Made by a program: the position numbers and the translations under genes. From the NCBI GenBank assembly GCA_002709045.1, contig PAPJ01000023.1, positions 1 through 42,717 of the forward strand: DNA of 42,717 bases. The letters are read 5' to 3'. The notes beneath the pieces were generated by a model. It worked only from the letters and a program-made list of their open reading frames with translations, searched no databases and was not told the origin of the DNA. Below, one piece after another: positions 16,248 to 25,706 of the stretch; positions within the stretch are counted from its first letter, which is position 1; each line of letters opens with the position of its first letter. The DNA comes from Planctomycetaceae bacterium (GTDB taxonomy: Bacteria; Planctomycetota; Planctomycetia; Pirellulales; Pirellulaceae).

Positions 16248-16934
16248 ATGTATTTATATTTAATTCGCCATGGTCAGTCAGAAAATAATGCACTGGATGA
16301 ATCTCTACGCGTGCAGGACCCAGGTTTAACAGAAGCAGGGGTAGCGCAAGTGGAATATCTGGCCAGGTGGTTTGCTGTTCGACCGCTTGATGTCTTAATA
16401 ACCAGTCCATTTCGACGTGCACTGCTAACAACGGTTCCCATTGCTAAAGTGACCGGCCTGTCGCCGATTGTCCGCACAGCTATTCATGAAGTTGGCGGCT
16501 GTGTTTCAGGTTATCCGGAGATTGGTTATCGGGGAGAGCCGGGGATGAGCGATGTGGATATTCGTAAGGCATTTCCTGGGTTTGATCCTGAAGCTGACAT
16601 TGATGAACAAGGTTGGTGGAAGTCTAAACCTTACGAATCGGTTGATGATAGAATGGTTCGGGTTCAGCACGTAGCCCGGCAGATCGTTGAGGAATATGAC
16701 GATACAGATAAGCATGTAGCGCTGGTGATGCATGCTGATTTTAAGCATTTGCTACTTCAGCACCTGCTGCCTGATTTACCGCTGGACGCCAGACACTTTG
16801 GTGCCTTACGCAATGCTGGTGTTTCGACCTTAAAGGTCGAAAATGGAAAGGCGATTTTGGAGAACTTCAACGGCATCCAACACATGCCGGCGGATATAGT
16901 GACACCCGTCTCAGATTCCGAAACACGTGTTTAA
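16248..16934 (+). CDS. Histidine phosphatase family protein (phosphoglycerate-mutase-like)
   Basis: A 228-aa cytoplasmic enzyme of the branch 1 histidine phosphatase superfamily. The catalytic RHG motif is at the N-terminus in YLIRHGQSENN (His8 is phosphorylated during catalysis). The second Arg is in TSPFRRALLT, the acid in TAIHEVGG and the second catalytic His in ALVMHADFKHLLL. The residues support a phosphohydrolase or phosphoglycerate-mutase-like activity but do not decide between them. It has no signal peptide. It is transcribed away from the ABC ATPase gene and lies 84 nt before the second DUF1549/DUF1553 gene. No Shine-Dalgarno site is obvious. Confidence 0.9.
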   Translation: MYLYLIRHGQSENNALDESLRVQDPGLTEAGVAQVEYLARWFAVRPLDVLITSPFRRALLTTVPIAKVTGLSPIVRTAIHEVGGCVSGYPEIGYRGEPGMSDVDIRKAFPGFDPEADIDEQGWWKSKPYESVDDRMVRVQHVARQIVEEYDDTDKHVALVMHADFKHLLLQHLLPDLPLDARHFGALRNAGVSTLKVENGKAILENFNGIQHMPADIVTPVSDSETRV

Positions 16935-16962
16935 AACAGATGCAGATATAAAAAGAAGCAAT

Positions 16963-16968
16963 TATAAT
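16963..16968 (+). promoter_or_regulatory. Candidate -10 box before the second DUF1549/DUF1553 gene
   Basis: TATAAT at 16963-16968 lies in the 84-nt gap after the phosphatase gene and predicts a leader of about 43 nt. There is no good -35 box. A second weaker candidate, TATCCT (17007-17012), lies 6 nt before the ATG at 17019. Confidence 0.3.
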
Positions 16969-17018
16969 AATTAGAGCGTCCTCATTTCGTACACGTACTT
17001 TTAAAGTATCCTGCCTCG

Positions 17019-20000
17019 ATGAAGAATTTAATTCGATTTCATACCGTCATGACGGTTCTGTTCTTATACCCGTTTGTCTGTCAGGCGGAAGTTGACTTTA
17101 GTAAAGACATTCTTCCCATTCTTTCAAACAATTGTTTTCAATGTCATGGCCCGGACGCAGCGCAACGTGTTGCCGAGTTGCGATTGGATCAGGAAGAAGG
17201 TGCTTTTGCAGAGTTGCCTTCCGGTGAATTTGCAGTGGTGAAGGGTAAGCCTGAACATAGTGCTTTAGTTCATCGTATTAGCTCTGACGATGAAGATCTG
17301 AAGATGCCACCGACGGATTCAGGTAAGTCACTGACAGAAAAAGACATTGCCTTGCTTCGGCAGTGGATTTCTGAAGGCGCGAATTGGAATGAACACTGGG
17401 CTTATACTCCTGTTCAGGTACCGGTAGTGCCGGAGCCGGTAAAAGAATGGAAACAGAACAACGCCATCGACTTGTTTATCCAGGCTCGGCTTCAGGATGA
17501 AGGCATGAGTCCTGAAGAAGAAGCAGATAAGGAAACATTGATTCGGCGTTTAGCTCTCGATTTGACTGGTCTGCCGCCGACAGTTGCGGAAGTGGATGCA
17601 TTTCTTGCTGATAACTCTGATCAGGCTTATGAAAGATTAGTTGATCATTTTCTGCAGTCCGAGCGTTATGGTGAACACATGGCTCGTAGTTGGCTGGATG
17701 CCGCACGATTTGCCGATACGCATGGTCTGCATCTGGACAATGAACGGTCGATCTGGCCGTATCGAGATTGGGTGATCAAAGCATTTAACCAAAACATGCC
17801 ATTTGATCAGTTTACCGTTGAGCAACTTGCCGGTGATTTGCTTCCGGAGGCTTCTTTGGATCAGCGAATTGCAACAGGATTTAATCGTTGTAATGTGAGT
17901 ACCAGTGAAGGTGGTTCGATCGACGAAGAATACTATGTTCGCTATGCGGTCGACCGTGTTGAAACAACGGCTACCGTTTGGATGGGTCTGACGGCAGGTT
18001 GTGCCGCCTGTCACGACCATAAATTTGATCCACTGAGTCAGAAGGAATTTTATCAGTTATTTTCTTACTTCTTTAGCCTGACAGAACGAGCGATGGACGG
18101 AAATGCTCTCTTACCACCACCCTCTGTGAAAGTCCCGAGTGAAGGACAGGTGGCTGAAAAAATTCGGCTTAACAGCGAATCGACAGCTGCTACTCAGGAA
18201 GTTGCCAATATTCTGGAGAATACTCAATACACGGATCCGTTTACCGGCACTGAATTTCCGGAGTACAAAAAACTGGACAATGTTTGGTTTGATGATGAAC
18301 TGCCGGCAGGGGCACAACCTCAAGGTAATACTCCGTGGAAATTTGTTGAAGCTCCTGAGCACCCGGTTTTTAGTGGTAAGAATTCAACAACCCGAACAGG
18401 CAAGCCTGAGGACGGAATAACGCAACACTTTTTCACCGGTGCTAAAGATGGCCCGACGATTGCAGAAGGGGATGTTCTTTTTACTTATGTCTTTCTTGAC
18501 AAAGAGAATCCACCGGAATCTATTCAGCTCCAGTTTAATGATGGTAGCTGGGATCATCGGGCGACTTGGGGAGCAGATAAGTGTTTTCTTGCAGGCCGAG
18601 ACTTTGAAGGTAATCGTCAGAAGGGAGCATTACCAGAAACCGGGAAATGGGTTCGTCTGGAAGTGACTGCGGCGGAAGTTGGTTTAAAACCTGGAGCTAA
18701 GCTTAATGGCTGGGCCTTTACGCAATTCGGCGGAACGGTGAACTGGGATAAAGCCGGTACTGTTGGTGCACCACAGTTATCTGAAGAGCAAAAAGGGTCA
18801 TTGGCGATTTGGGAACACTATCAGAAGACAGTCAGTAATACGGCTGCGGATAACATTAAGAAGATTTTTGAAGTTAAAGCCGAAGAGAGAACAGAAGCTC
18901 AGATAACGGAACTGACAAAGTACTACATCGAAAATATAAATCCCGCGAGTGTTGCCAGATTGGCGGAACCTCGCAAGCAGGCGGCTGCCCTGAAAAAAGC
19001 CCTGGAGGATTTAGAGAAAGCCATCCCCGCCACATTGGTAATGGAAGACCGTAATGAAATGCGGGTTGCCCATATTCTCGAGCGTGGTGAATACGATAAG
19101 AAGGGAGAGCCGGTGGAATCCGCAGTACCGAGCTGGCTGGGTTCAGCACCTGAAAATGCACCGCAGAATCGTCTCGGTCTGGCTCAGTGGTTGGTGAGTC
19201 CGACTCATCCGTTGACATCCCGGGTTACCGTGAATCGCTACTGGCAACATTATTTCGGCACCGGATTGGTTAAAACTTCGGAAGATTTCGGTGTTCAGGG
19301 AGAACAGCCGTCCCATCCTCAGTTGCTGGACTGGTTGGCGATTAATTTTATGGATTCCGGTTGGGATGTTAAAGGATTTCAGAAGTTAATTGTGATGTCA
19401 GCTACCTATAAACAGAGTTCCCGGGTGGACACTGATAAGCTGGCTGTCGATGCACAAAACCGGTTATTGGCACGAGGTTCAAGATTTCGTCTGGATGCGG
19501 AAGTGATTCGCGATCAGGTATTGTCAGTTAGCGGTCTGCTTGTCGGTACGATTGGTGGTAAAAGTGTAAAGCCATACCAGCCGGAAGGATTGTGGAAACC
19601 GGTTGGCTTCGGAGGTAGTAACACAGCGATTTTCCGGCAGGATTCCGGTGAAGCGCTGTTCCGCCGCAGTATGTACACCTTCTGGAAACGAACGAGTCCT
19701 CCACCGAGTATGGCTATTTTTGATGCACCTGATCGTGAAACCTGTCAGGTGCGTCGCGCTCGGACTAATACACCCCTTCAGGCATTGGTTTTATTAAACG
19801 ATGTTCAATTTGTGGAAGCTGCCCGTCGTTTTGCAGAAAAGGTTATTTCTGATGGTGGCGATTCTGTCGAGTCGCGGGTGAATTTTGTATACCGTTCTGT
19901 ATTGGCGCGTCAGCCCGGTCAGAAGGAACTGGAAATTGTTAGCAGTTTGTATGATGAACATCTGGCAGAATTCAATGCGGATCCGGAAGCTGCCAGGCAG

Positions 20001-20117
20001 TTACTCTCGCTCGGTGAATCAGGACGTAACGAAGGTCTTGATGATGCCGAATTGGGTGCCTGGACAATGATTGTCCACCTTGTGTTCAATCTTAGTGAAA
20101 CTGTAACCAAGGGTTAA
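17019..20117 (+). CDS. PSCyt1 / DUF1549 / DUF1553 exported cytochrome-like protein
   Basis: A 1032-aa protein with the classic planctomycete architecture. A Sec signal peptide covers about residues 1-23 ([13 protein letters not shown]). PSCyt1 follows with a c-type haem motif CFQCHGPD (Cys39, Cys42, His43) and [15 protein letters not shown], whose Met may be an axial ligand. DUF1549 spans about 148-350 and includes a second CxxCH ([11 protein letters not shown]). An intermediate region, about 437-580, looks like a beta-sandwich. DUF1553 runs from about 717 to near 1000 ([19 protein letters not shown]). Two CxxCH motifs suggest up to two haems. The family has no known activity; proposals linking it to polymer breakdown rest on genome context. 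The DUF1501 partner starts 11 nt downstream. There is no Shine-Dalgarno site. Confidence 0.92.
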   Translation: MKNLIRFHTVMTVLFLYPFVCQAEVDFSKDILPILSNNCFQCHGPDAAQRVAELRLDQEEGAFAELPSGEFAVVKGKPEHSALVHRISSDDEDLKMPPTDSGKSLTEKDIALLRQWISEGANWNEHWAYTPVQVPVVPEPVKEWKQNNAIDLFIQARLQDEGMSPEEEADKETLIRRLALDLTGLPPTVAEVDAFLADNSDQAYERLVDHFLQSERYGEHMARSWLDAARFADTHGLHLDNERSIWPYRDWVIKAFNQNMPFDQFTVEQLAGDLLPEASLDQRIATGFNRCNVSTSEGGSIDEEYYVRYAVDRVETTATVWMGLTAGCAACHDHKFDPLSQKEFYQLFSYFFSLTERAMDGNALLPPPSVKVPSEGQVAEKIRLNSESTAATQEVANILENTQYTDPFTGTEFPEYKKLDNVWFDDELPAGAQPQGNTPWKFVEAPEHPVFSGKNSTTRTGKPEDGITQHFFTGAKDGPTIAEGDVLFTYVFLDKENPPESIQLQFNDGSWDHRATWGADKCFLAGRDFEGNRQKGALPETGKWVRLEVTAAEVGLKPGAKLNGWAFTQFGGTVNWDKAGTVGAPQLSEEQKGSLAIWEHYQKTVSNTAADNIKKIFEVKAEERTEAQITELTKYYIENINPASVARLAEPRKQAAALKKALEDLEKAIPATLVMEDRNEMRVAHILERGEYDKKGEPVESAVPSWLGSAPENAPQNRLGLAQWLVSPTHPLTSRVTVNRYWQHYFGTGLVKTSEDFGVQGEQPSHPQLLDWLAINFMDSGWDVKGFQKLIVMSATYKQSSRVDTDKLAVDAQNRLLARGSRFRLDAEVIRDQVLSVSGLLVGTIGGKSVKPYQPEGLWKPVGFGGSNTAIFRQDSGEALFRRSMYTFWKRTSPPPSMAIFDAPDRETCQVRRARTNTPLQALVLLNDVQFVEAARRFAEKVISDGGDSVESRVNFVYRSVLARQPGQKELEIVSSLYDEHLAEFNADPEAARQLLSLGESGRNEGLDDAELGAWTMIVHLVFNLSETVTKG

Positions 20118-20128
20118 GCTATAAAACG

Positions 20129-21586
20129 ATGAATCCATTACTACGAGAAGCAGAATTAATTGAAACCCGACGACACTTTTTCGGTCGAGCTGCGACCGGA
20201 ATTGGTACAGCGGCGCTGGCATCATTGGTAAATCCTGATTTATTTGCTGATCAGCCTCAGACCCAGCTTGGGGCTATGGGAGCCACTCATTTTGCTCCAA
20301 AGGCTAAGCGTGTGATTTATTTGTTTATGTCAGGAGCTCCGAGTCAGCTGGATATGTGGGATTACAAACCACAGCTACAGGATTGGTATGACAAAGATCT
20401 ACCGGATTCTGTTCGTAACGGCCAGCGCATCACTACGATGACTTCAGGTCAGAAACGATTTCCTATCGCGCCTTCAACCATGAAGTTCAGTCAACATGGT
20501 GAGCATGGTGCATGGGTCAGTGAAACACTACCACATACGGCCAGTGTGATCGATGATTTGGCAGTCATTAAGACTGTTAATACTGAGGCCATTAACCATG
20601 ACCCAGCGATTACCTATATTCAGACAGGCAGCCAATTGCCGGGTCGCCCGAGCACAGGAGCCTGGTTGTCATACGGTCTGGGAAGCATGAATGCTAACCT
20701 TCCTTCCTTTGTTGTATTGCACTCAACAGTCAATGGTGGATTTGGTGGACAGGCACTGTATGCACGATTATGGGGATCAGGTTTCTTATCCACCAGACAT
20801 CAGGGTGTTGCGTTACGTTCAACCGGTGATCCGGTATTGTACTTATCAAATCCAAATGGTATTTCCGGGAAGATGCGTCGTACCATGCTGGACAATCTTG
20901 CCGAATTAAATCGGCAACGATTTGAGGATATTGGAGACCCGGAGATTCAGTCACGTATTGCTCAATATGAAATGGCTTACCGGATGCAGACATCGGTTCC
21001 TGAACTAACGGACATTTCGGATGAGTCTCAGGAGACGCTTGATCTATACGGACCGGAAGTTATGAAACCGGGTACATTTGCTTTCAACTGCCTGCTTGCC
21101 CGTCGACTTGCTGAACGAGACGTACGTTTTACTCAGGTATTTATTCGTCAGTGGGATCAGCATGGAAACCTGCCACGCGATATTCGTCGTCAGTGTGGAA
21201 TCATTGATCAACCGTCGGCGGCCCTTATCAAAGATCTGAAACGTCGGGGTATGCTTGAAGACACCCTTGTTATTTGGGGTGGTGAATTTGGACGTACGGT
21301 TTATTGTCAGGGTGGTTTGACAATGAGTAACTATGGACGCGACCATCATCCCCGATGCTATACCAAATGGATGGCAGGTGGCGGAATCAAAGGTGGAATC
21401 GTTTATGGTGAAACAGACGACTTTAGCTACAATGTTGTCGAAAACCCGGCTCATATTCATGACTTAAATGCAACTATTCTGCACACACTAGGTGTTGATC
21501 ATGAACGTTTGACTTACCGTCATCAGGGTCGGGATTTCCGACTCACCGATGTTCATGGAAATATTCTCACTGATTTGCTTGCTTAA
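20129..21586 (+). CDS. DUF1501 protein, partner of the upstream DUF1549/DUF1553 protein
   Basis: A 485-aa DUF1501 protein. The N-terminus has a twin-arginine-like signal ([18 protein letters not shown]). Conserved blocks are [79 protein letters not shown] and the C-terminal [20 protein letters not shown]. The His/Asp-rich HHPR and GGEFGR blocks are candidate metal-site residues of the alkaline-phosphatase-like fold. It is 11 nt after the DUF1549/DUF1553 gene, so it is certainly in the same operon. It is strongly similar to the protein at 37843-39297 and much less so to those at 5949 and 34416. Confidence 0.93.
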   Translation: MNPLLREAELIETRRHFFGRAATGIGTAALASLVNPDLFADQPQTQLGAMGATHFAPKAKRVIYLFMSGAPSQLDMWDYKPQLQDWYDKDLPDSVRNGQRITTMTSGQKRFPIAPSTMKFSQHGEHGAWVSETLPHTASVIDDLAVIKTVNTEAINHDPAITYIQTGSQLPGRPSTGAWLSYGLGSMNANLPSFVVLHSTVNGGFGGQALYARLWGSGFLSTRHQGVALRSTGDPVLYLSNPNGISGKMRRTMLDNLAELNRQRFEDIGDPEIQSRIAQYEMAYRMQTSVPELTDISDESQETLDLYGPEVMKPGTFAFNCLLARRLAERDVRFTQVFIRQWDQHGNLPRDIRRQCGIIDQPSAALIKDLKRRGMLEDTLVIWGGEFGRTVYCQGGLTMSNYGRDHHPRCYTKWMAGGGIKGGIVYGETDDFSYNVVENPAHIHDLNATILHTLGVDHERLTYRHQGRDFRLTDVHGNILTDLLA

Positions 21587-21984
21587 GTTTAGCGATTCAA
21601 ATTTTCAGCAGAAGGTGATCGCTTGGTTTTGACCGTTATGTCGCCTGTTATTTGTTTGACGGCTAAGAAATTCGCTCAAGCCATATGATTAATCAATATT
21701 TGATTTCATTATTTAATACTCATAATTTCTGATACTAGTGGCTTATCAGGCGGAGCCGATTTATACCAATCTGGCCAGACATACCCTAGTTTGCGTAAGT
21801 TGCATGATTAACGCCTAAAGGGAAAATTCTCAGGTTTATTTTTTCCGAAAGAGCCATTTCATTGACAGGTTTTTGAGGATATTGGAATATTAGGTATGTA
21901 CTTAAATAATTAGAGACGATTGTAAGTATATCCGTGGTTTATTCCATTTGGGGCAAAGTGTATTTGGCACTGTAAAATAAGAAA
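21587..21984. other. 398-nt intergenic region with possible promoter
   Basis: There is no plausible gene here. A weak inverted repeat AGCGAT/ATCGCT (21591-21596, 21618-21623), followed by a short T-rich stretch, may end the DUF1501 transcript. A perfect -35 box TTGACA (21862-21867) is followed at 17-18 nt by GAATAT or AATATT, giving a candidate promoter for the anti-sigma-like gene with a leader of about 90 nt. The rest is AT-rich with no structure I can support. Confidence 0.4.
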
Positions 21985-23346
21985 ATGACAGATTCGCCTA
22001 GTGATATAAATGAGTTGATGAGTGGCTACATGGACGGCCAGTTATCGGCGGAAGAGCATGCTTTGGCAGAAGCAGCGTTGCAATCTGATGTAACAGCTGC
22101 CAAAGTACTGGCTGACTTGCAGATATTGCGAAGCGGTATGCGAGCCCTGAGTAAGCCGCCCTTAGATTCCTCAGCAATTCCTTCTTTAGCCGACCAGGTG
22201 CTTTCTCACCTTGATACCGCCCCGATTAAAGCAGATACGGAGGTTGTTCCCGCCTCGCTTCAATCTAAGTTGACAGATTCAAAATCAGCATCGGGAAATC
22301 ATTGGACCTTTTACATATCAATTCTCTCTGTTTTGATCGCGGTTTTCGCCGTTTGGCAGGTCATACAGATTCAGCAGGATAATGAAGGAAATTCTATTGC
22401 TAATCTGGATCAGAACCTGGAGACGCTAACTGACGATAATTCGCCAGAGGGCAGTAGAGTGGAGCCTGATGATAAAGTTCAGGAAAATGACTCGACTAAT
22501 CTAGTGATCGATGAATCCGGAAAGAATCCACGCAATCAGGATGTTGAAGAGAGCAGCTCGGAGATGCCGGAAGAACCCAAGCCTAATGAATTGGTTACCA
22601 TCCCGGAAGTACCGCAGGGGAACGACCTGGCTGGTCAGCCGGATCTGAGCGTACTTACAAATGGTAAGTTTTTGTTTGTCATCGAAGTTGGTGTTACCCC
22701 TCAGGGTGTTGAAGCAGATGTTATTCGCGATGTCCTTATGAAAAATGGAATTATCTATGACGGTGGTTTGGATGTGATGCCAGAGCTGGAAACACAACTG
22801 CTTCAATCAAGGTTTTTGAATGGTGTTGTTAAAAATGAAGAACAACCAGTCGGGGGAACGGTCGACTTAATTTATATGGTTGCTTCCGGTTTGCAGATTG
22901 ATCAGACACGTTTGGATATCCATCGGCGTCATGATCATATTGCGCGTTATCGATTTAATATGGCTCTATTACCAAAAGATGTGGGAGTCTTTGATAATCT
23001 GCATCGCACCGTAAAGAGCCAGTGGGCTTCGGATGAACCGTCACCGGACGTAAATGATAAAGCTGTTTATCGAGAACAGCTTAAGCAATGGAAAGGCAAA
23101 GCCAGTCAGCTAATGACAACGCTTTACTTTTTGGCTGGCAAGGGGGCTGCTGTAAGTAAGGTTGGTATAGATATTCCAACCACGCCAAACGTGCCGAAGG
23201 GAGCTAATCGAGGAACTCTGAAAGAACCTGATCCAACAGAGAAACCAATTCTTGGAGCTGATTTGATATGCGAAGTCCTTTTGGTAGTTCGCAACATGAC
23301 ACCGCTGGAAGTTGAACGGCTTCCGGATGTAGAAGAGAATAAGTAG
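21985..23346 (+). CDS. Anti-sigma-factor-like single-pass membrane protein
   Basis: A 453-aa protein. Residues 1-65 resemble the N-terminal domain of anti-sigma factors (ELMSGYMDGQLSAEEHALAE and a leucine/alanine-rich helix), but the HxxxCxxC zinc motif of the ZAS class is absent. One transmembrane helix spans about 105-129 (FYISILSVLIAVFAVWQVIQ). Next is an acidic Ser/Glu/Pro-rich linker (about 130-210), then a C-terminal globular region of unknown type (about 225-450) with conserved-looking LFVIEVGVTPQGVEADVIRD. The topology suggests a cytoplasmic regulator and a periplasmic sensor or structural domain. No sigma gene is adjacent, which is unusual for such a protein. It ends at a terminator shared with the convergent lipoprotein gene. 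The C-terminal domain is unrecognised. Confidence 0.7.
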   Translation: MTDSPSDINELMSGYMDGQLSAEEHALAEAALQSDVTAAKVLADLQILRSGMRALSKPPLDSSAIPSLADQVLSHLDTAPIKADTEVVPASLQSKLTDSKSASGNHWTFYISILSVLIAVFAVWQVIQIQQDNEGNSIANLDQNLETLTDDNSPEGSRVEPDDKVQENDSTNLVIDESGKNPRNQDVEESSSEMPEEPKPNELVTIPEVPQGNDLAGQPDLSVLTNGKFLFVIEVGVTPQGVEADVIRDVLMKNGIIYDGGLDVMPELETQLLQSRFLNGVVKNEEQPVGGTVDLIYMVASGLQIDQTRLDIHRRHDHIARYRFNMALLPKDVGVFDNLHRTVKSQWASDEPSPDVNDKAVYREQLKQWKGKASQLMTTLYFLAGKGAAVSKVGIDIPTTPNVPKGANRGTLKEPDPTEKPILGADLICEVLLVVRNMTPLEVERLPDVEENK

Positions 23347-23364
23347 CTCGTATTTGTTAAGCGA

Positions 23365-23394
23365 AAAAAGCCCTGTCATTGGACAGGGCTTTTT
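23365..23394. terminator. Bidirectional intrinsic terminator
   Basis: GCCCTGTC (23370-23377) pairs with GACAGGGC (23382-23389) around a 4-nt loop ATTG, flanked by A (23364-23369) and T (23390-23394) runs that extend the stem. It separates the convergent anti-sigma-like (+) and lipoprotein (-) genes. Confidence 0.92.
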
Positions 23395-23412
23395 GGAGTT
23401 TAATACGATAAC

Positions 23413-23805
23413 CTATTGAACTGAACCTTGTTCTGGTAAGGAACTAACGCGTGGGTTGTTGGCCCGGCGATAGGTAATTCGCCACTCAGTTTTGTCTGTC
23501 GTGGTTGTATGAGTGGTTTCTCCGCCCAGGAAGATATTTGAGTTGCCAATTTCATGAGCATGAACGTCTGTATGGTTCTGAGTTTCGGTACCGATTACAA
23601 ATTCTTCCTCTTTTTCGATGACATATCCCTGTGGAAAGTGTGCCTGCATTAATTCCATTGCTTTTTCACGATGGTCGACCGGCCAGGTGGAGGTGCTTGG
23701 AATAGCGATTATACCTTGCTCCTGATTGCGCGAAACGTAACGCGCAGATGAACATCCGGTGACCAATACGCTGGTGATGATAAGTAATGCAAAAATTCGA
23801 TGCAT
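23413..23805 (-). CDS. Small hypothetical lipoprotein
   Basis: A 130-aa lipoprotein. The signal peptide ends in a good lipobox LVTGC, with the acylated Cys at residue 18. The mature part has no domain I recognise. It contains a His/Thr-rich stretch (HTDVHAHEIGNSNIFLGG, then THTTTTDKTEW) that may form exposed strands or bind metal weakly, and ends in a flexible tail. The lack of charged retention signals suggests outer-membrane or envelope anchoring, which is inference. It is transcribed convergently with the anti-sigma-like gene and divergently from the PQQ-like gene. No function is assigned. Confidence 0.75.
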   Translation of the reverse strand: MHRIFALLIITSVLVTGCSSARYVSRNQEQGIIAIPSTSTWPVDHREKAMELMQAHFPQGYVIEKEEEFVIGTETQNHTDVHAHEIGNSNIFLGGETTHTTTTDKTEWRITYRRANNPRVSSLPEQGSVQ

Positions 23806-23952
23806 TCCTGGTTGCTCCTAACAGGTTAATTTGTTTCAGGAGCGGTAAAGTACTGAATTACGCCAGAGTACTCAATAGCGATGTACCGATCTCATGTGCT
23901 TTCATTTACAATTAAAATAATGAATTTGACTAAAGCTTAAATCAAAGATGGA

Positions 23953-25197
23953 ATGCAAATGCGTACTTCATATTTAATGCTCATTTTTTTGTTTGTGGGC
24001 TCTTTAAACGCAGAGGATAACTGGACACACTTTCGTGGTGATCAGGCTGGTCGAGCGGATAAAGCTCAACTACCCAGCGAGCTTGGTGAAGATAAAAATG
24101 TTAAATGGAAGGTGCCAGTTCGGGGTAAAGGCTGGGCATCTCCGGTTATTTTTGGTAACCAGCTTTGGACAATTACGGCTACCGTTGATGGTTCCAAAAT
24201 GTGGGCTTTGTGTTTTGATAAAAATACGGGTGAAACAATTTATGACATCCTCGTTTTTGAAAACGAGGAAGTAAGATTCTGCCATCCCACCAACAGCTAC
24301 GCATCCTGCACTCCGGCCATCGAAGAAGGTACGGTTTATGTTCACTTTGGTAGCTACGGAACCGCTGCGATTGACACAAAGACAGGCAGGAAGATCTGGC
24401 AACGTCGGGATCTTGCCTGCGATCACTGGCGTGGCCCGGCTTCGTCACCGGTGATCGATCGAAACAGGCTGATTGTGTCTTACGATGGATTCGATGTGCA
24501 GTTTGTGATTGCCTTTGACAAACAGACTGGTGAGACAGTCTGGAAGAAGGATCGCGAGATTGATTACGGAACAGATAATGGTGATCGTAAAAAAGCATAC
24601 AGCACTGCAACGGTGATTGAGCATAAAGGTCGTCGACAGGCAATCGTTCCGAGTGCTATGGAGACGATTTCCTATAATCCTGAAAATGGTGATGTCTTAT
24701 GGCGAGTCCGTCACGGTGGTATGAATGCTGCCTGTCGTCCCCTGTTCCAGAACGGATTGGTTTACATCACGGGCGGCGACGGGGCTCGTGCGATGGTTGC
24801 CGTTTCTCCGGAAGGTACCGGGGATATTACTAATACGGCCATTAAATGGGAATTCAGCAAATCGGTGCCTCGCAGAGCGTCTCAGTTGTTAATTGATGGT
24901 CATCTTTACATGATGAATGATCAGGGAGTCGCATCCTGTGTTAAAGCAGATACGGGTGAGATGGTATGGCAGCAGCGAGCGGGAACTGGAGAATTCAGAT
25001 CCTCTCCGGTTTTTGCTAATGGACTGATCTACTGTTTTAGCGTTGATGGTTCAGGTGTGGTCCTGAAGTCCGGGGCAAAATTCGAAAAGGTGGCTGATTT
25101 TGTTTTCGATTCAGGTTTTCAGGCTTCGCCGGCAATCTCTGGAAATAAGATGTTCCTGAGAAGTATTGCTCACTTGTATTGTATTGAAGCTGAATAG
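23953..25197 (+). CDS. PQQ-type beta-propeller repeat protein
   Basis: A 414-aa exported beta-propeller of the PQQ-binding-like class. A signal peptide (YLMLIFLFVGSLNA) is followed by NWTHFRGDQAGRADK, the usual opening of planctomycete proteins of this group. Repeated blades carry the AxDxxTGxxxW pattern: ALCFDKNTGETIYD, AAIDTKTGRKIWQR, IAFDKQTGETVWKK, ISYNPENGDVLWRV and SCVKADTGEMVWQQ. It lacks the catalytic features of quinoprotein dehydrogenases that I would expect, so a structural, scaffold or binding role is more likely. The FKBP lipoprotein gene follows after 25 nt. The start at 23953 is one of two close ATGs (the other at 23959). Confidence 0.88.
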   Translation: MQMRTSYLMLIFLFVGSLNAEDNWTHFRGDQAGRADKAQLPSELGEDKNVKWKVPVRGKGWASPVIFGNQLWTITATVDGSKMWALCFDKNTGETIYDILVFENEEVRFCHPTNSYASCTPAIEEGTVYVHFGSYGTAAIDTKTGRKIWQRRDLACDHWRGPASSPVIDRNRLIVSYDGFDVQFVIAFDKQTGETVWKKDREIDYGTDNGDRKKAYSTATVIEHKGRRQAIVPSAMETISYNPENGDVLWRVRHGGMNAACRPLFQNGLVYITGGDGARAMVAVSPEGTGDITNTAIKWEFSKSVPRRASQLLIDGHLYMMNDQGVASCVKADTGEMVWQQRAGTGEFRSSPVFANGLIYCFSVDGSGVVLKSGAKFEKVADFVFDSGFQASPAISGNKMFLRSIAHLYCIEAE

Positions 25198-25222
25198 TAA
25201 GTAAGCCAGCGGGAAGTTACTG

Positions 25223-25678
25223 ATGAATAGGATCGCTATTTTTGGATTACTGGCTTTGTGCCTGTTCTTTACGGGATGTGAGCGGGAATATATCTGGGAT
25301 CCCACGAATATTGATGAAGGCGCAAACGAACGCCCGTTTATTACGATGGAAAGCGGAACTAAATGGCGATTATTGCGAGATACGGGAAACCGTACACCTG
25401 AACCCGATGAAGGTTATTGGGTTCACTATAAGGGTTGGCGGATTGATGATGATGGAACGGAGTTGATGTTTGATCAATCCTATGGCTTGGGTGTGGGCAG
25501 TTATTTTGGTGCCGGCCAGGTGGTCTCAGGTTTTTATGAGGGCATGCTACATTGTCCTGAGGGAGGCATGATCGAACTGGAGATTCCTCCTCAGCAGGGA
25601 TATGGTGATAAAGAGCTAGATCTGATTCCAGCTAATTCGACATTGCATTTTCGAATTGAGTTGGTTCGGATTCAGTAA
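25223..25678 (+). CDS. FKBP-type peptidyl-prolyl isomerase, lipoprotein
   Basis: A 151-aa envelope protein. The signal peptide ends in FFTGC (acylated Cys19). An FKBP domain fills about residues 45-150: DEGYWVHYKGWRIDDDGTEL, MFDQSYGLG, VVSGFYEGMLHCPEGGMIEL, EIPPQQGYGDKELDLIPANS and STLHFRIELVRIQ. The order of these blocks, with the GYG and IPANSTL motifs, is that of active prolyl isomerases that help extracytoplasmic folding, although some aromatic pocket residues differ. GGGAAG about 6 nt upstream of the ATG supports the start. It is downstream of the PQQ-like gene and may assist folding of such beta-rich exported proteins (inference). Confidence 0.88.
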   Translation: MNRIAIFGLLALCLFFTGCEREYIWDPTNIDEGANERPFITMESGTKWRLLRDTGNRTPEPDEGYWVHYKGWRIDDDGTELMFDQSYGLGVGSYFGAGQVVSGFYEGMLHCPEGGMIELEIPPQQGYGDKELDLIPANSTLHFRIELVRIQ

Positions 25679-25706
25679 AAGTGATAATGAAAAACTAATC
25701 TGCTTG

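Noticed and set aside
24179..24643. 154-aa minus-strand open frame
   Set aside because: It is antisense to the PQQ-type protein and rich in Cys, His and Arg as expected for a shadow of propeller codons.
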